Below are positions 17,334-28,558 of a stretch of DNA of 64,000 bases, piece by piece. The translations under genes and the position numbers were made by a program. Position 1 is the stretch's first letter; each line of letters begins with the position of its first letter. A model generated the notes under the pieces. That model was not told where the DNA came from. It saw only the letters and a program-made list of their open reading frames with translations, and searched no databases. The stretch comes from Thermicanus aegyptius DSM 12793 (GTDB taxonomy: Bacteria; Bacillota; Bacilli; Thermicanales; Thermicanaceae): NCBI RefSeq assembly GCF_000510645.1, contig NZ_KI783301.1, positions 1,246,705 through 1,310,704 on the forward strand. The letters run 5' to 3'.

Positions 17334-18575
17334 ATGGAGAAGAAAATCGTAGTGGGAGTAAGCGGAGGCATCGCGGCATATAAGAGCGTAACCCTCGTAA
17401 GCCTCTTGGTGAAGAGAGGGTATGAGGTTCGGGTGGTGATGACCCCTTCGGCGACGAAATTTGTCTCTCCGCTAACCTTTCAAACGATGAGTCGCAACCG
17501 GGTCTATACGGATACTTTTTCGGAAGAGGATCCTGGGGTTGTATCCCACATCGATGTGGCCGATTTTCCTTCCCTCGTGGTGGTGGCTCCTGCAACCGCC
17601 AATCTTCTGGGAAAGGTGGCCGGAGGAATCGCCGATGAAATGCTTTCCACCGTTCTCCTCGCCACCACCGCTCCCGTCCTCTTCGTTCCGGCGATGAACG
17701 TACATATGTATACCCATCCTGCAGTCCAGGAAAATCTTCAGCGCCTTAGGCGATGGGGGTATGGGATCCTGGAACCTGCCGAAGGTCTTCTGGCCTGTGG
17801 GTATACGGGAAAGGGGAGGATGGAGGAACCGGAAAGGATCTTTCAATTTATTGAAGACTTCTTTCAAGGACGGGTTTTTCTTAAAAGCCCCAATCCTGCA
17901 TCGAGAGGATTACCTCAAGACTTGGCAGGAAAAAGGATTCTCATCACTGCGGGTCCTACCCAGGAGGCGTTAGATCCCGTCCGTTATCTAACCAATCGTT
18001 CCTCCGGAAAGATGGGATACGCATTGGCTCGAGCGGCTCGGGAACGGGGGGCGGAGGTTCGACTCATCAGCGGCCCTTCAACCCTTCTTCCCCCTTCCGG
18101 AGTGGAACGAATTTCTGTGCGTAGTGCGGAAGAGATGTATGCCCAGGTGATGCGCTATCTTCCTGAGGCGGACTGGTTTATCGCCGCCGCCGCCGTGGCC
18201 GATTACCGCCCTAAAGTATTTGAAACACAAAAAATGAAGAAAAAAGGGGAATCTCTCCTTTTGGAGTTGGTTCCCACGCCGGATATTTTGAAGGCGGCCG
18301 GGGAAAGGAAGAGGAAGGATCAGATCCTCATCGGCTTTGCCGCCGAGACGGAGCACTTGGAAGCGTACGCTCGGGAGAAGCTTCTTAAGAAGAATCTTGA
18401 TTTTATCATCGCCAATAATGTGACGGAAGAGGGGGCCGGCTTCGATTCCGATACAAATCACGTCCTTCTTCTTTCAAAGCGTGGAGAGAGGAAGGATTTC
18501 CCTCTGATGGAAAAAACCTCATTGGCTCATCTTCTCCTTGATGAAATCATAAAGGGGCAGGGGGAGCCGAAATGA
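17334..18575 (+). CDS. coaBC: Bifunctional phosphopantothenoylcysteine synthetase/decarboxylase
   Basis: Joins cysteine to 4'-phosphopantothenate and decarboxylates the product, two steps of coenzyme A synthesis. The 413 residues contain the FMN-dependent CoaC half (GVSGGIAAYKS at 8, PAMNVHMY near 122, and LLACGYTGKGRMEEP with the active-site cysteine) and the CoaB half beginning at ILITAGPTQEALDPVR with the NRSSGKMGYALA nucleotide-binding segment. GGAATCGGC before the ATG is a modest ribosome-binding site. The stop overlaps priA by four bases. Confidence 0.96.
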   Translation: MEKKIVVGVSGGIAAYKSVTLVSLLVKRGYEVRVVMTPSATKFVSPLTFQTMSRNRVYTDTFSEEDPGVVSHIDVADFPSLVVVAPATANLLGKVAGGIADEMLSTVLLATTAPVLFVPAMNVHMYTHPAVQENLQRLRRWGYGILEPAEGLLACGYTGKGRMEEPERIFQFIEDFFQGRVFLKSPNPASRGLPQDLAGKRILITAGPTQEALDPVRYLTNRSSGKMGYALARAARERGAEVRLISGPSTLLPPSGVERISVRSAEEMYAQVMRYLPEADWFIAAAAVADYRPKVFETQKMKKKGESLLLELVPTPDILKAAGERKRKDQILIGFAAETEHLEAYAREKLLKKNLDFIIANNVTEEGAGFDSDTNHVLLLSKRGERKDFPLMEKTSLAHLLLDEIIKGQGEPK

Positions 18576-21001
18576 TTGCGGAAGTGGCCGTCGATGCTCC
18601 CCTTTCCAAAGAGCGGGAAGTCTTCGATTATCTCATTCCGGAAAGCCTGGGCGATCGCCTCGTAAGGGGCTCCAGGGTGATCGTGCCGTTTGGAAGGAGA
18701 AAGGTGGAAGGGTATGTTTTGCGTATTAAAGGGGAGAGTCCCTACTCCCCTTTAAAGGAAATCGAAGCCTTGCTAGGCGAGGAGCCCCCCTTAAGCGAAG
18801 AGATGATTGAGTTGGCGCAGTGGGTCGCCAAACGATATTTTTCTCCCCTCTATGCAAGTCTTCAGGCGATGGTTCCTTCCCCTCTGCGGGCAAAATATGA
18901 GAGGTGGATACGTTGGAACCGTGAATATGATGAGATGCCCTTAATCGTTCTGCCGGAAGAGGAAGAAATCCTAACCTATATACGGGAGAAGGGGAGCCTA
19001 TCGTATAAGAGCCTGTTAAAAAAGTTCCCCCGGGCCGATTCCCTCCTTCCCCTCTTTTTGGAACGGAAAACGATCCTGGAGGAGACGCGCATTCGTGATG
19101 GAGCGCGGGGCAAGAGAGAGAAACTGGTGGAGAGGAAGGTAAATCCGGATGTGTTAAAGGAAGCGCTCGATACTTTGCCCGGTACTGCGACAAAGCAGCG
19201 GAGGATCCTCACCCTTTTTCTCGAAGAAGAGAGATTTCCATTGAAAGAGATTCTCTCACGGGCGGAGGCCCTCCCGGAAAATCTCAATCCCTTGGTGAGT
19301 AAAGGATTGCTGAGGATTACAGAGCATGAGGTCTTAAGAGATCCGACGAAAACCGTTTTTCCTCCTGATCTCCCGAAGGCGTTAACTCCGGAACAAGGGG
19401 AGGTTTACCGAAAAATTTTGGCGGCCTATGAGAAGGAGAAAGAGCCGAAGCCCTTTCTCCTTCACGGGATCACCGGAAGCGGAAAGACGGAGGTATATTT
19501 GCAGGTGATTCAGAAGATGAGAGAAAGGGGAAAGGATGCCATCGTTCTGGTGCCGGAGATTTCTCTCACCCCCCTTATGGTGGAACGATTTAAACGGCGT
19601 TTCGGGGAGGAGGTGGCTCTCCTCCACAGCGCCCTTTCCGACGGGGAACGGTATGATGAGTGGCGAAGGATTATGCGGGGGGATGCCCACGTGGTGGTAG
19701 GAGCCCGTTCCGCCATCTTCGCCCCCGTCCAAGATTTGGGGGTGATTATCATCGATGAGGAGCATGAGACGACGTATAAACAGGAGGAGAATCCCCGCTA
19801 CCATGCGAAGGAGGTAGCCATGGAGCGGGCTCGGCGTCATAAAAGTCTCCTCATCCTGGGAAGTGCCACTCCCTCCATGGAGAGCTACGCCCATGCCAAA
19901 GCCGGGAGAATCACTCTCCTCCATTTGGATAAGCGGGTTGGGCAAGGGGTTCTGCCAACGGTACACGTGGTTGACTTACGGCAGGAGATGCGAGAAGGGC
20001 ACCGTTCCATGTTTAGCCGCCTTCTTCTTCAAAAAATGAAGGAACGCCTGGAGCGGAAGGAGCAGATGATTCTCCTCCTCAACCGCCGGGGCTACTCTAC
20101 TTTCGTCCTTTGCCGAAGCTGCGGACATACGATGGAATGTCCCCACTGTGATATAACCCTCACTTATCATCAGACGAGTCACAGCCTTCGTTGCCATTAC
20201 TGCGGACATGAAGAGAAAATGGTGGAGGAATGTCCTCAATGTCACAGTCGCTCCATCCGCCAATTGGGGGTTGGCACGGAGAAAATCGAAGAGGAGTTGA
20301 AAGCCCATTTTTCCGGCATTCGCGTCATCCGCATGGACCAGGATACCACTTCCCGGAAAGGTGCCCACGAGCGGCTCCTCTCCTCTTTCGGCAGGGAAGA
20401 AGCGGATGTGCTCCTGGGGACCCAGATGATTGCCAAAGGTCTCGATTTTCCTAAGGTAACCTTGGTTGGACTCATCCTGGCAGATATCGGCCTTCATCAA
20501 GCCGACTTTCGTGCGGCGGAACGGACCTTTCAATTGATCACCCAGGTGGCGGGCAGAGCAGGGAGGCATCAGCTTCCAGGTGAAGTGGTCGTACAAAGCT
20601 ATTCGCCGGAACACTACAGCATCCAGTTAGGAGCGGCCCAGGATTATAGAAAGTTCTTCGATCATGAGATTCGGATACGGAAAAAAGGAGGATACCCTCC
20701 CTTTTACCGCCTCACGTTGATTCATTTTGAGCATGAGGAGATTCCTGTGTTGGTTAAGGCGATTCAGCGTTTTGCAGAAGAGCTTCGCACCTATCTCTCC
20801 GGGGATACGGTGGTTTTAGGCCCCGCCCCTTCACAAATTACACGGATCAAGGATAGATACCGGTATCATTGCATGGTAAAATATAAGAATGAACCTAAAT
20901 TAATGGACCATTTAAAGAGGGCATTGGAAAATCTGGATGCGATCATCGAAAAAAACGGAATCCAAGTTCATATCGACATGGATCCGCAAGTTTATTTCTA
21001 A
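18572..21001 (+). CDS. priA: Primosomal replication restart helicase PriA
   Basis: DNA helicase that reloads the replication machinery at stalled forks. The 809-residue protein has the N-terminal 3'-DNA-binding domain, helicase motif [15 protein letters not shown] (about 292-305), the Walker B box [13 protein letters not shown], motif [12 protein letters not shown], and a zinc-binding insert with eight cysteines ([14 protein letters not shown] ... CHYCGHEE ... CPQCHS). Motifs V-VI follow as [14 protein letters not shown] and QVAGRAGR. The ATG overlaps the coaBC stop (ATGA), so the genes are translationally coupled. Confidence 0.97.
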   Translation: MIAEVAVDAPLSKEREVFDYLIPESLGDRLVRGSRVIVPFGRRKVEGYVLRIKGESPYSPLKEIEALLGEEPPLSEEMIELAQWVAKRYFSPLYASLQAMVPSPLRAKYERWIRWNREYDEMPLIVLPEEEEILTYIREKGSLSYKSLLKKFPRADSLLPLFLERKTILEETRIRDGARGKREKLVERKVNPDVLKEALDTLPGTATKQRRILTLFLEEERFPLKEILSRAEALPENLNPLVSKGLLRITEHEVLRDPTKTVFPPDLPKALTPEQGEVYRKILAAYEKEKEPKPFLLHGITGSGKTEVYLQVIQKMRERGKDAIVLVPEISLTPLMVERFKRRFGEEVALLHSALSDGERYDEWRRIMRGDAHVVVGARSAIFAPVQDLGVIIIDEEHETTYKQEENPRYHAKEVAMERARRHKSLLILGSATPSMESYAHAKAGRITLLHLDKRVGQGVLPTVHVVDLRQEMREGHRSMFSRLLLQKMKERLERKEQMILLLNRRGYSTFVLCRSCGHTMECPHCDITLTYHQTSHSLRCHYCGHEEKMVEECPQCHSRSIRQLGVGTEKIEEELKAHFSGIRVIRMDQDTTSRKGAHERLLSSFGREEADVLLGTQMIAKGLDFPKVTLVGLILADIGLHQADFRAAERTFQLITQVAGRAGRHQLPGEVVVQSYSPEHYSIQLGAAQDYRKFFDHEIRIRKKGGYPPFYRLTLIHFEHEEIPVLVKAIQRFAEELRTYLSGDTVVLGPAPSQITRIKDRYRYHCMVKYKNEPKLMDHLKRALENLDAIIEKNGIQVHIDMDPQVYF

Positions 21002-21015
21002 GGAGGAAGCTTTCG

Positions 21016-21504
21016 ATGGCCATACGGGTAATTGTTAAACATCCCGATCCGATCCTGCGCGAGAAATCGGTGGAGGTAAAAAAGATTACACCCCATATTC
21101 ATAAACTGTTAGACGACATGGCAGATACCATGTATGATGCGAATGGAGTGGGGTTGGCAGCTCCCCAGGTCGGGGTGAACAAGCGGATCATCATCGTCGA
21201 TGGGGGGAATGGCCTGATTGAGATGATCAACCCGGTCATCCTCTCCCTTGAAGGGGAGCAGATTGGACCGGAAGGTTGCCTGAGCATTCCCGGATTGACC
21301 GGAGAGGTAAAACGGGCGATGAAGTGTAAGGTAAGAGCACTAAATCGCCATGGAGAAGAATTCGAGATCGAGGGGGAGGGGTTGATTGCCAGGGCCTTTC
21401 AACATGAGGTGGATCATCTGGATGGGGTCCTTTTCATCGACTTGACCGATCAGATTTATCCCACTCCCACCCCCGTGTATGAAGAAGGAGAAGTGGAAGC
21501 GTGA
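21016..21504 (+). CDS. def: Peptide deformylase
   Basis: Removes the formyl group from N-terminal fMet of new proteins. The 162 residues carry the three family motifs: [10 protein letters not shown] (about 44), EGCLSIPG (about 92) and HEVDH (130-134), which give the Gln, Cys and two His/Glu of the iron site. AAGGAGGAAGC is the Shine-Dalgarno. It is followed by fmt with a GTGA overlap, the usual formylation/deformylation pair. Confidence 0.97.
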   Translation: MAIRVIVKHPDPILREKSVEVKKITPHIHKLLDDMADTMYDANGVGLAAPQVGVNKRIIIVDGGNGLIEMINPVILSLEGEQIGPEGCLSIPGLTGEVKRAMKCKVRALNRHGEEFEIEGEGLIARAFQHEVDHLDGVLFIDLTDQIYPTPTPVYEEGEVEA

Positions 21505-22466
21505 AAGAGGTTCGTATTCTGTTTATGGGGACTCCCGACTATGCGGTAGCTTCCCTTAAGTCCCTCGTGGAAGAAGGGTATCCGGTGGTGGGGGTTGTGA
21601 CACAGCCCGACAAACCGAAGGGTAGGAAGAGGATTCCCACTCCTTCACCGGTCAAAGTATATGCCCAATCCATGAATCTTCCTCTCTTTCAACCTGAGAA
21701 ATTGCGGCGAGCCGAGGAAGTGGAGCGGATTCTATCCGTGAAGCCCACTTTAATCATAACCGCCGCCTATGGGCAGATTCTCCCCAAAACTTTGTTGGAT
21801 GCTCCTCCCTTTGGCGCCATCAATCTACATGCCTCTCTCCTTCCAAAATACCGAGGCGGGGCACCGATCCACTACGCCCTCCTAAACGGGGAGAAGGAGA
21901 CGGGGGTTACCCTCATGAGGATGACGCCCGAATTAGATGCGGGAGATATACTGGCCCAAGAGAGAATCCCCATCGGTGAGAGGGATACGGTGGGGGATCT
22001 CTTCGGAAAACTGACGGAGCTTGCGGCCCGATTGCTCTTAAAGACGTTACCGGATTACCTGGAGGGAAAGATCACCCCGATCCCACAAGACCATTCCCAG
22101 GCAACCTATGCCCCCAACATAAAAAAGGAGGAAGAATGGCTTGATTTCTCCAAACCGGCAAAGGATCTGTATAACCAGATCCGGGCCTTTAATCCCTGGC
22201 CTGGTGCCTATACGAAGATATTAGGAGAACGGATCAAAGTCTGGTGGAGCGAGATCGGGGAGGGGAGTTTCAGGGAAGAACCGGGGACCATTCTTCATTT
22301 AGGGGATGAGGGGATTCAGGTGGCTACCGGTGAAGGGATCCTCGTATTAAAAGAGATCCAACCGGCAGGGAAGAGGAAAATGGATGCGGCCAGTTTTCTC
22401 CGGGGAAATACCGTACTGGCGAAAGGAATGAAATTTGCCGACAAAGATGAAGAAAGAAGCGCGTGA
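21501..22466 (+). CDS. fmt: Methionyl-tRNA formyltransferase
   Basis: Formylates Met-tRNA for translation initiation using 10-formyl-THF. The 321-residue protein has the start [13 protein letters not shown], the catalytic [16 protein letters not shown] segment (Asn, His) and LDAGDIL, then a C-terminal tRNA-binding domain. The start is GTG at 21501 and overlaps the def stop. Its own 3' end overlaps the rsmB start by about 30 bases. Confidence 0.97.
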   Translation: MKEVRILFMGTPDYAVASLKSLVEEGYPVVGVVTQPDKPKGRKRIPTPSPVKVYAQSMNLPLFQPEKLRRAEEVERILSVKPTLIITAAYGQILPKTLLDAPPFGAINLHASLLPKYRGGAPIHYALLNGEKETGVTLMRMTPELDAGDILAQERIPIGERDTVGDLFGKLTELAARLLLKTLPDYLEGKITPIPQDHSQATYAPNIKKEEEWLDFSKPAKDLYNQIRAFNPWPGAYTKILGERIKVWWSEIGEGSFREEPGTILHLGDEGIQVATGEGILVLKEIQPAGKRKMDAASFLRGNTVLAKGMKFADKDEERSA

Positions 22467-23796
22467 GACCGCCCTTGACATCCTCCTCCGTATCGAAGAG
22501 GAAGGGGCGTATAGCAATCTCCTTTTGCGGACGGCGTTAGATCGGAGCGGGATGCGGGACGCGGATAAACGTCTTGTCACCGAATTGGTTTACGGCGTTT
22601 TAACCCACCGGCTTCGTCTGGATTACGCCATCCGCCCATACCTTTCCCGACCTTTGGAAAAGCTGGAACCTTGGGTTCGACTTCTTCTCCGCCTCTCCTT
22701 TTACCAATTGCTCTATCTCGACAAGATCCCTCCCTACGCCATCGTGAATGAAGCGGTAAAGTCGGCGAAAAGAAGGGGCCACGAAGGAATTGCACGCCTT
22801 ATAAACGGCGTACTTCGGTCCTATTTGCGGGAGCCCATCAAAGGAGAGATTCCTCCCGATCTTCCGCCTGCCCGCCGCCTTTCCCTCCTTTATTCCCATC
22901 CGGAATGGATGGTGAAACGTTGGCTTAAGCAGTATGGGGAGGAGAAGACGGAGGCGATGTTGTCGGCAAATAACGCTCCTTCTCCCCTCACCCTTCGGAT
23001 TAATCCGTTGCGAACCACCCGGGAGGAATTGCTCTCCTTTTTCAAAGAAGAGGGGTTGGTGGCGATGCCCTCTCTCCTTTCTCCCCAAGGAATTCGCGTG
23101 ACGGGAGGAGGAAATCCTGCGGCAATGCCCGAATACCGGCTTGGCCTTTACTCCATTCAGGATGAAAGTTCCATGTTGGTGGCCACGCTACTAAAACCTG
23201 AGGCAGGGCAACGAGTCTTGGACGCTTGTGCTGCGCCGGGAGGAAAAACGAGCCATATCGCAGAATTGATGAAGGATGAAGGGGAGATCTTGGCCAATGA
23301 TATTCATCCCCACAAGGGGAGTCTGATTGAAGAACAAAAGAAGCGCCTGGGTTTTACTTCCATTCAGGTGATGACAGGGGACGCCCTTACGTTGCCTGAG
23401 AGGGTGAAAGGGCCATTTGATCGCATTCTCATCGATGCCCCCTGCTCCGGATTGGGAGTGATTCGCAGAAAACCGGAGATCAAATGGCGGAAAGAGGAGA
23501 GGGAACTTTCCCATCTGCCGGAATTGCAATATGCGCTTTTGGAACGTCTCTCTCCCCTCTTGGGGGAGAAGGGTTTACTGATTTATAGTACCTGTACCGT
23601 CAACCCAGAGGAGAATGAAGAGGTGATCGACCGCTTCCTCTCCTCCCATCCCGAATTTCAGGCGGATGAGTCACTGGTGAACGACCTTCCTTCCCCGCTT
23701 TTGGAAGAGGCGATCATTCGTCCGGGCATGCTCTTGATTCTGCCAGGAGATTTTGGGACGGACGGTTTCTTCATAGCCCGTTTGAAACATGGGTAA
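22435..23796 (+). CDS. rsmB: 16S rRNA m5C967 methyltransferase RsmB
   Basis: Methylates C967 (E. coli numbering) of 16S rRNA. The first part (about 1-140) is the NusB-like RNA-binding domain (ALDILLRIEEEGAYSNLLL). The methyltransferase has the SAM motif LDACAAPGGKTSHIAEL and the two cysteines of m5C enzymes in DAPCSGLGVIRRKPEI and YSTCTVNPEENEE. Two starts compete: TTG 22435 with AAAGGA seven bases upstream (453 residues), and ATG 22447 giving [11 protein letters not shown], closer to relatives but without a well-placed Shine-Dalgarno. I list the TTG. Confidence 0.94.
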   Translation: MPTKMKKEARETALDILLRIEEEGAYSNLLLRTALDRSGMRDADKRLVTELVYGVLTHRLRLDYAIRPYLSRPLEKLEPWVRLLLRLSFYQLLYLDKIPPYAIVNEAVKSAKRRGHEGIARLINGVLRSYLREPIKGEIPPDLPPARRLSLLYSHPEWMVKRWLKQYGEEKTEAMLSANNAPSPLTLRINPLRTTREELLSFFKEEGLVAMPSLLSPQGIRVTGGGNPAAMPEYRLGLYSIQDESSMLVATLLKPEAGQRVLDACAAPGGKTSHIAELMKDEGEILANDIHPHKGSLIEEQKKRLGFTSIQVMTGDALTLPERVKGPFDRILIDAPCSGLGVIRRKPEIKWRKEERELSHLPELQYALLERLSPLLGEKGLLIYSTCTVNPEENEEVIDRFLSSHPEFQADESLVNDLPSPLLEEAIIRPGMLLILPGDFGTDGFFIARLKHG

Positions 23797-23873
23797 AATA
23801 GAGTGAAAGCCCATTGCAAACTTGAAAGGAAATGCAAGTATCGAGGAATGAGCAGAACAGATAAAGATGAAGT

Positions 23874-24938
23874 ATGGGGTTGAGTCGATTGGAAAAGGAA
23901 CTCATCTACAGCCTTACGTTCGAACAATTGGAAAAATGGCTTACGGATCATGGAGAAGCTCGCTTCAGGGCGTCCCAGATTTATGATTGGCTCTATCGGA
24001 AACGGGTTCATTCCTTTGATGAAATGCTGAACCTCTCCAAAGGGCTTCGAACAAAGCTTCAGGAGAACTTTGACATGGAGAGCCTTCAGGAGGTTACCCG
24101 GCAGGAGTCTCAAGATGGAACGATTAAATTTCTCTTGCAGCTGCCGGACGGCAATATGATCGAGACGGTGATCATGCGGCACCATTATGGGAATAGCATC
24201 TGTGTCACCACGCAAGTAGGGTGCCGAATCGGATGTACCTTCTGTGCTTCCACCCTGGGAGGATTAAGAAGGAACTTGGCTTCGGGGGAGATTGTGGCCC
24301 AGATGGTTTTCGCCCAGCGGGTATTAGATGAAAAAGGGGAGCGGGCCAGTTCGGTGGTGGTCATGGGGATTGGCGAACCTTTTGAAAATTTTGATGCGCT
24401 CATTCAATTCATTCATATCATGAACCATGAAAAGGGGCTTCATATCGGGCAACGGCACATTACCGTCTCCACCAGCGGGATTATTCCGAGAATCTATCAA
24501 TTTGCCGATTTGGGATTGCAAGTAAAACTTGCGATCTCCTTGCATGCCCCCAACTCGGAGATTCGCTCCAGACTTATGCCCATCAACCGAGCCTATCCGT
24601 TGCCCAAACTGATGGAGGCTGCCCAATACTATGTGGAGAAAACAGGACGACGAATCTCATTTGAGTATGGGTTATTTGGCGGCATAAATGACCAACCGGA
24701 ACACGCCGAGGAGCTGGCTCGCCTAGTAAAACCGATCTTTTGCCTGGTAAATCTTATTCCGGTCAACTATGTCCCGGAGAGAGATTATGTTCGCACTCCC
24801 AAAGAGGAGATTCTCCGTTTCAAAAAAATCCTGGAGGATCATGGAATCGTCGTAACCCTTCGCAGGGAGCATGGGAGTGATATCGCTGCAGCGTGTGGAC
24901 AGCTACGGGCAAAGCATGTAGGAACCGTTTCGAGGTGA
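23874..24938 (+). CDS. rlmN: Dual-specificity RNA methyltransferase RlmN
   Basis: Radical SAM enzyme that methylates C2 of A2503 in 23S rRNA and A37 of some tRNAs. The 354 residues contain the CX3CX2C cluster motif as CRIGCTFC (Cys117, 121, 124), the SAM-binding [13 protein letters not shown], and the late catalytic cysteine in [12 protein letters not shown]. The N-terminal half-domain ([22 protein letters not shown]) is typical. Ribosome-binding site is weak. It stands 77 bases after rsmB and nine before the PP2C gene in the conserved order. Confidence 0.97.
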   Translation: MGLSRLEKELIYSLTFEQLEKWLTDHGEARFRASQIYDWLYRKRVHSFDEMLNLSKGLRTKLQENFDMESLQEVTRQESQDGTIKFLLQLPDGNMIETVIMRHHYGNSICVTTQVGCRIGCTFCASTLGGLRRNLASGEIVAQMVFAQRVLDEKGERASSVVVMGIGEPFENFDALIQFIHIMNHEKGLHIGQRHITVSTSGIIPRIYQFADLGLQVKLAISLHAPNSEIRSRLMPINRAYPLPKLMEAAQYYVEKTGRRISFEYGLFGGINDQPEHAEELARLVKPIFCLVNLIPVNYVPERDYVRTPKEEILRFKKILEDHGIVVTLRREHGSDIAAACGQLRAKHVGTVSR

Positions 24939-24947
24939 GGGGAGAAG

Positions 24948-25706
24948 ATGGAATCGATATTGATGACCCACGTGGGACGCATAAGGCAGATTAATCAGGA
25001 TTCCGGGATGGTGATCCCGTTGGATGGGGAGGTCCTTTTGGTCATCGTGGCAGACGGCATGGGAGGACACCTGGCCGGAGAAGTGGCGAGTAAGATGGTC
25101 CTTGACATCATCTGTTCCGAAGTAAAAAGCAGATGGAAGGATGAGCAATGGGAGATTCTTCTTCAGGAGGCGGTGGAGAAGGCAAACCAAGTCATTTACA
25201 GGGAATCTCAGGTTCAGCCTGCATATGCGGGGATGGGGACGACCTTGGAAGTGGGGTTGATTGGAAAAGAGGGGGGAGTGCTGGCCCATGTGGGTGATAG
25301 TCGGGTATACCTGTATCAGGCACCGAATTTGCGACAACTCACTGAGGATCATTCCTATGTATACACCCTTTACAAACATGGTCAGATCACCTATGAGGAA
25401 ACCAAATCTCATCCCCAACGAAACATGATCCTACGGGCGGTGGGAACGGAAGAAGAGATTGAGGTCGACATTCTTCCCTTCAGATGGGAAGAGGGAGATC
25501 GCCTTCTTTTTTGTACCGATGGTTTCTCCAACTCCATGGAGGAAGAGGAGATCCGGGAGGGATTGGACGATTCGTTTCACTCGCTTAAGGAAATTGGACA
25601 AAAATTATTAGAAAAGGCGCTCGCTGCGGGAGGCGAAGATAATATTACGTTTGCCATCATTGAAAGCCCCCGTACCTCTCATGGGGAGGTGGAGAAGGTT
25701 GAGTGA
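24948..25706 (+). CDS. prpC: PP2C-family serine/threonine phosphatase (Stp/PrpC)
   Basis: Dephosphorylates targets of the adjacent PrkC kinase, including PrkC itself. The 252-residue protein shows the metal-binding motifs of bacterial PP2C: ADGMGGHLAGEVAS (about 32), GTTLEVG, AHVGDSRVYLY (about 114), LTEDHSY, CTDGFSN and GGEDNITFAII. GAGGGGAG precedes the ATG. Its last codons overlap the prkC start by eight bases. Confidence 0.96.
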   Translation: MESILMTHVGRIRQINQDSGMVIPLDGEVLLVIVADGMGGHLAGEVASKMVLDIICSEVKSRWKDEQWEILLQEAVEKANQVIYRESQVQPAYAGMGTTLEVGLIGKEGGVLAHVGDSRVYLYQAPNLRQLTEDHSYVYTLYKHGQITYEETKSHPQRNMILRAVGTEEEIEVDILPFRWEEGDRLLFCTDGFSNSMEEEEIREGLDDSFHSLKEIGQKLLEKALAAGGEDNITFAIIESPRTSHGEVEKVE

Positions 25707-27654
25707 GAAACGGCTAGGTGGCAGGTATGAATTAACCACCCGGGTTGGGGGAGGAGGAATGGCCGTCGTTTACAAAGGGCACGACCTACTCCTCGACAGA
25801 ACGGTGGCCGTTAAGGTATTACGTCCCCAGTTTGGCCAGGATGAGGAGTTCATCCGTCGCTTCCGTAGGGAAGCCCAGGCAGCGGCTCGATTAAGCCATC
25901 CGAATGTCGTCAGCATCTATGATGTGGGGCAGGAAGAGGATACCCATTACATCGTCATGGAATATGTGGATGGAGAAACGCTGAAAGATCTCATCAAACG
26001 GGAAGCCCCCCTTGACGTGAAAAAGGCGGTACATATTGCCATCCAGATCGGCGAGGCGCTGGAGCATGCCCATCAACATCATATTATTCACAGGGACATT
26101 AAGCCCCATAACATCTTGATCGGAACAGACGGGAGGGTAAAGGTAACGGACTTCGGCATTGCGCGGGCCGTCACCTCGGCCACCATCACCCAGACGGGAT
26201 CCGTACTGGGCACCGTCCATTATTTCTCGCCGGAACAGGCGAGGGGAGGGGTTACCGGGGAAAAATCGGATCTCTACTCTCTGGGGATTGTTCTCTACGA
26301 GATGGTAACCGGACATCTCCCCTTCTCCGGGGAATCTCCGATCAGCGTCGCGTTAAAACACCTGCAGGAGCATTTTAAGGACCCGAGGGAACTTAATCCA
26401 TCCATTCCTCAAAGCGTAGAAAATATTATCTTAAAGGCATTATGCAAGCAACCGGAGCACCGGTACGAGTCGGCCCATGCAATGGTGGAAGATTTAAAGA
26501 CTTGTCTTTCTCCCGAACGGCTTTGGGAGGAAAAACGGATTCCAGAAAGGACTCAGGATGATGATCCCACCCTCGTTCTTCCTGCAGTGGGCGCACGGCC
26601 AGCTCATCATTCCCTTGATTTGGAGACCCAACCTGATCCCGAGGATGAAAGAGGGGGGAAAAGGGAGAAGCTCCTTTCCCGGAGTTGGGTTAAAGCATTG
26701 ATTTGGATCCTAGCCATCGTCGTCGTGATCGGATTAACCTTCTTTATCATTCAGAAGATCCAATCCCTATTCGTCGTTCCGGAAATTGAAGTACCCCTTG
26801 TGATCAACATGCCCCTCGACAAAGCGGAACTAAAACTAGCAGAAGCAGGCCTTAAATCTGAAGTGCAAGGAGAAGTATTTGACGACCGGATCCCTGCAGG
26901 AAACGTGGTGAAGCAAGATCCTCCTCCCAAGGAGAAGATTAAGGCGGAAACACCGGTCATGCTGACGGTAAGCAAAGGGAAAGAGACGACGTTCATGCCT
27001 GATCTAACATTAAAAGAAGAGAGGGAGGCGCAGACGCTCCTCGTCGACTTTAAAGAGGTGAAAATCACTAGGGAGTATAGCGATACCATTCCTGCCGGGC
27101 AGGTGATGAGTCAAAATCCTCTGCCCCAGACTCCCGTCGTTCCCAAAGAGACGGTGGTGGAGCTTACGGTAAGCAAAGGGAAAGAGGCTTTTGACATGCC
27201 GAATCTCATCGGAAAAACGAAAGATCAAGCCGCCGCCATCTTGCTGAAAAACGGATTAATTTTAAAAGGGACTCAGCAAGAGGAAAGTTATTTTGATAAA
27301 GGACTGGTGGTTCGCCAATGGCCCGTCCAGCCGGGGGAAAAAGTTTCGGCGGGCCAGGAAATCACCATCGTTCTCTCGAGCGGCTTGAAGGCAGATGCGG
27401 TAAAGGTGGAGGAGCCGATCATGGCCGTGGTGGAACCGGATAAACCCACCACCATCTCCATTCTCGTGAGTGATGCCAGGTACCAGGATTATCCTTATAT
27501 CGAAGAGAAGATCAGCAAGTCGAAGGAATACTCCGTTGACTTGGTTCTTTCTCCCACCCATGATGCAACCATTACGGTCTATAAAGATGGCGTACTTCAA
27601 GTGACGAGAACCGTCACTTATCAGGAAGTAACTGGAACGAACACAGGAGGGTGA
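25699..27654 (+). CDS. prkC: PASTA-domain serine/threonine kinase PrkC
   Basis: Membrane kinase that senses muropeptides; in B. subtilis it triggers spore germination. The 651 residues begin with a Hanks-type kinase: GGGGMAVVYKG loop (about 17), HRDIKPHN (131), DFG and the activation loop SATITQTGSVLGT. A juxtamembrane stretch is followed by one transmembrane helix (about 332-354) and three PASTA repeats, each opening with a VP/MP-N/D-L motif, then an Ig-like C-terminal domain. The start chosen is TTG 25699 with GGGGAGGTGGAG upstream, giving a length close to B. subtilis PrkC (648). Upstream in-frame codons overlap the phosphatase gene. Confidence 0.96.
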   Translation: MSEKRLGGRYELTTRVGGGGMAVVYKGHDLLLDRTVAVKVLRPQFGQDEEFIRRFRREAQAAARLSHPNVVSIYDVGQEEDTHYIVMEYVDGETLKDLIKREAPLDVKKAVHIAIQIGEALEHAHQHHIIHRDIKPHNILIGTDGRVKVTDFGIARAVTSATITQTGSVLGTVHYFSPEQARGGVTGEKSDLYSLGIVLYEMVTGHLPFSGESPISVALKHLQEHFKDPRELNPSIPQSVENIILKALCKQPEHRYESAHAMVEDLKTCLSPERLWEEKRIPERTQDDDPTLVLPAVGARPAHHSLDLETQPDPEDERGGKREKLLSRSWVKALIWILAIVVVIGLTFFIIQKIQSLFVVPEIEVPLVINMPLDKAELKLAEAGLKSEVQGEVFDDRIPAGNVVKQDPPPKEKIKAETPVMLTVSKGKETTFMPDLTLKEEREAQTLLVDFKEVKITREYSDTIPAGQVMSQNPLPQTPVVPKETVVELTVSKGKEAFDMPNLIGKTKDQAAAILLKNGLILKGTQQEESYFDKGLVVRQWPVQPGEKVSAGQEITIVLSSGLKADAVKVEEPIMAVVEPDKPTTISILVSDARYQDYPYIEEKISKSKEYSVDLVLSPTHDATITVYKDGVLQVTRTVTYQEVTGTNTGG

Positions 27655-27658
27655 TGCC

Positions 27659-28558
27659 ATGCCCTGGGGGAAGATTATCAAGGCGTTAAGCGGCTATTAT
27701 TATGTCCTGCCGGAAGAGATCCCTTATGCAGAGGAAAAACTGATTCAGTGCCGGGCTCGTGGCCTTTTTCGTAAACAAGGGAAGTCGCCCTTGGTGGGGG
27801 ATTGGGTACGCTTTGAATCGAAAGGGGAGAAGGAAGGATGGATTGAAGAGATCTCGGAGCGGAAAAACGTTCTGATCCGGCCTCCGGTTGCCAATATGGA
27901 TATCGTCGTCCTCCTCTTCTCCTTAAAAGAACCTGAGCTTAATCTTCTCCTTCTTGATCGCTTCCTCGCCCACATTGAGCATCGGAGAGTCCCTATCCTT
28001 ATCGGATTTACGAAAATCGATCTGGTGGAGGAACATTCCTGGAAATCGGTCGGGGAAACGTATGAAAAAATAGGCTATCCGATCGTGGCGACCAGCGCTA
28101 GAACGGGTAGGGGAGTAGACGAGATTCGCCTCCATCTTCAGGGGAAGACGGCGGTTTTCGCCGGCCAATCGGGCGTGGGGAAATCCTCTCTGCTTAATTC
28201 CCTATTGCCGAAAGCCCTTCGGGAGACGGGCGAGATCAGCCGAAAGCTGGGCAGGGGAAGACATACCACACGCCATGTGGAGCTCCTCTCCATCGGGCAA
28301 GGAAGTTTTGTTGCCGATACCCCTGGGTTTGGACAACTCGATTTTTTAGAAATGGATCCGGTGGAGCTAACTCTCTGTTTTCCCGAGATCAGGTCACGGG
28401 CGGGAGAATGTCGTTTTAGAGAATGTCTCCATCACAAAGAACCGGGATGTGCCGTCCGTGAAGCGGTAACAGAGGGAGAGATTCAGACTGAGAGGTATGA
28501 ACATTATTTAATTTTTTTGTCTGAGATAAAGAAAGCAATGGAAAGGAGATACCGTTAA
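27659..28558 (+). CDS. rsgA: Ribosome small subunit GTPase RsgA
   Basis: Circularly permuted GTPase that checks late 30S maturation. The 299 residues have an N-terminal OB fold (about 1-70), the G4 motif GFTKIDLV, G5 ATSARTG, then G1 FAGQSGVGKSSLLNSL (about 168) and G3 DTPGF, the permuted order. GRGRHTTRHVEL is the catalytic switch. The C-terminal zinc site is CRFRECLHHKEPGC. It starts four bases after prkC and overlaps rpe by one base (TAATG). Confidence 0.97.
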   Translation: MPWGKIIKALSGYYYVLPEEIPYAEEKLIQCRARGLFRKQGKSPLVGDWVRFESKGEKEGWIEEISERKNVLIRPPVANMDIVVLLFSLKEPELNLLLLDRFLAHIEHRRVPILIGFTKIDLVEEHSWKSVGETYEKIGYPIVATSARTGRGVDEIRLHLQGKTAVFAGQSGVGKSSLLNSLLPKALRETGEISRKLGRGRHTTRHVELLSIGQGSFVADTPGFGQLDFLEMDPVELTLCFPEIRSRAGECRFRECLHHKEPGCAVREAVTEGEIQTERYEHYLIFLSEIKKAMERRYR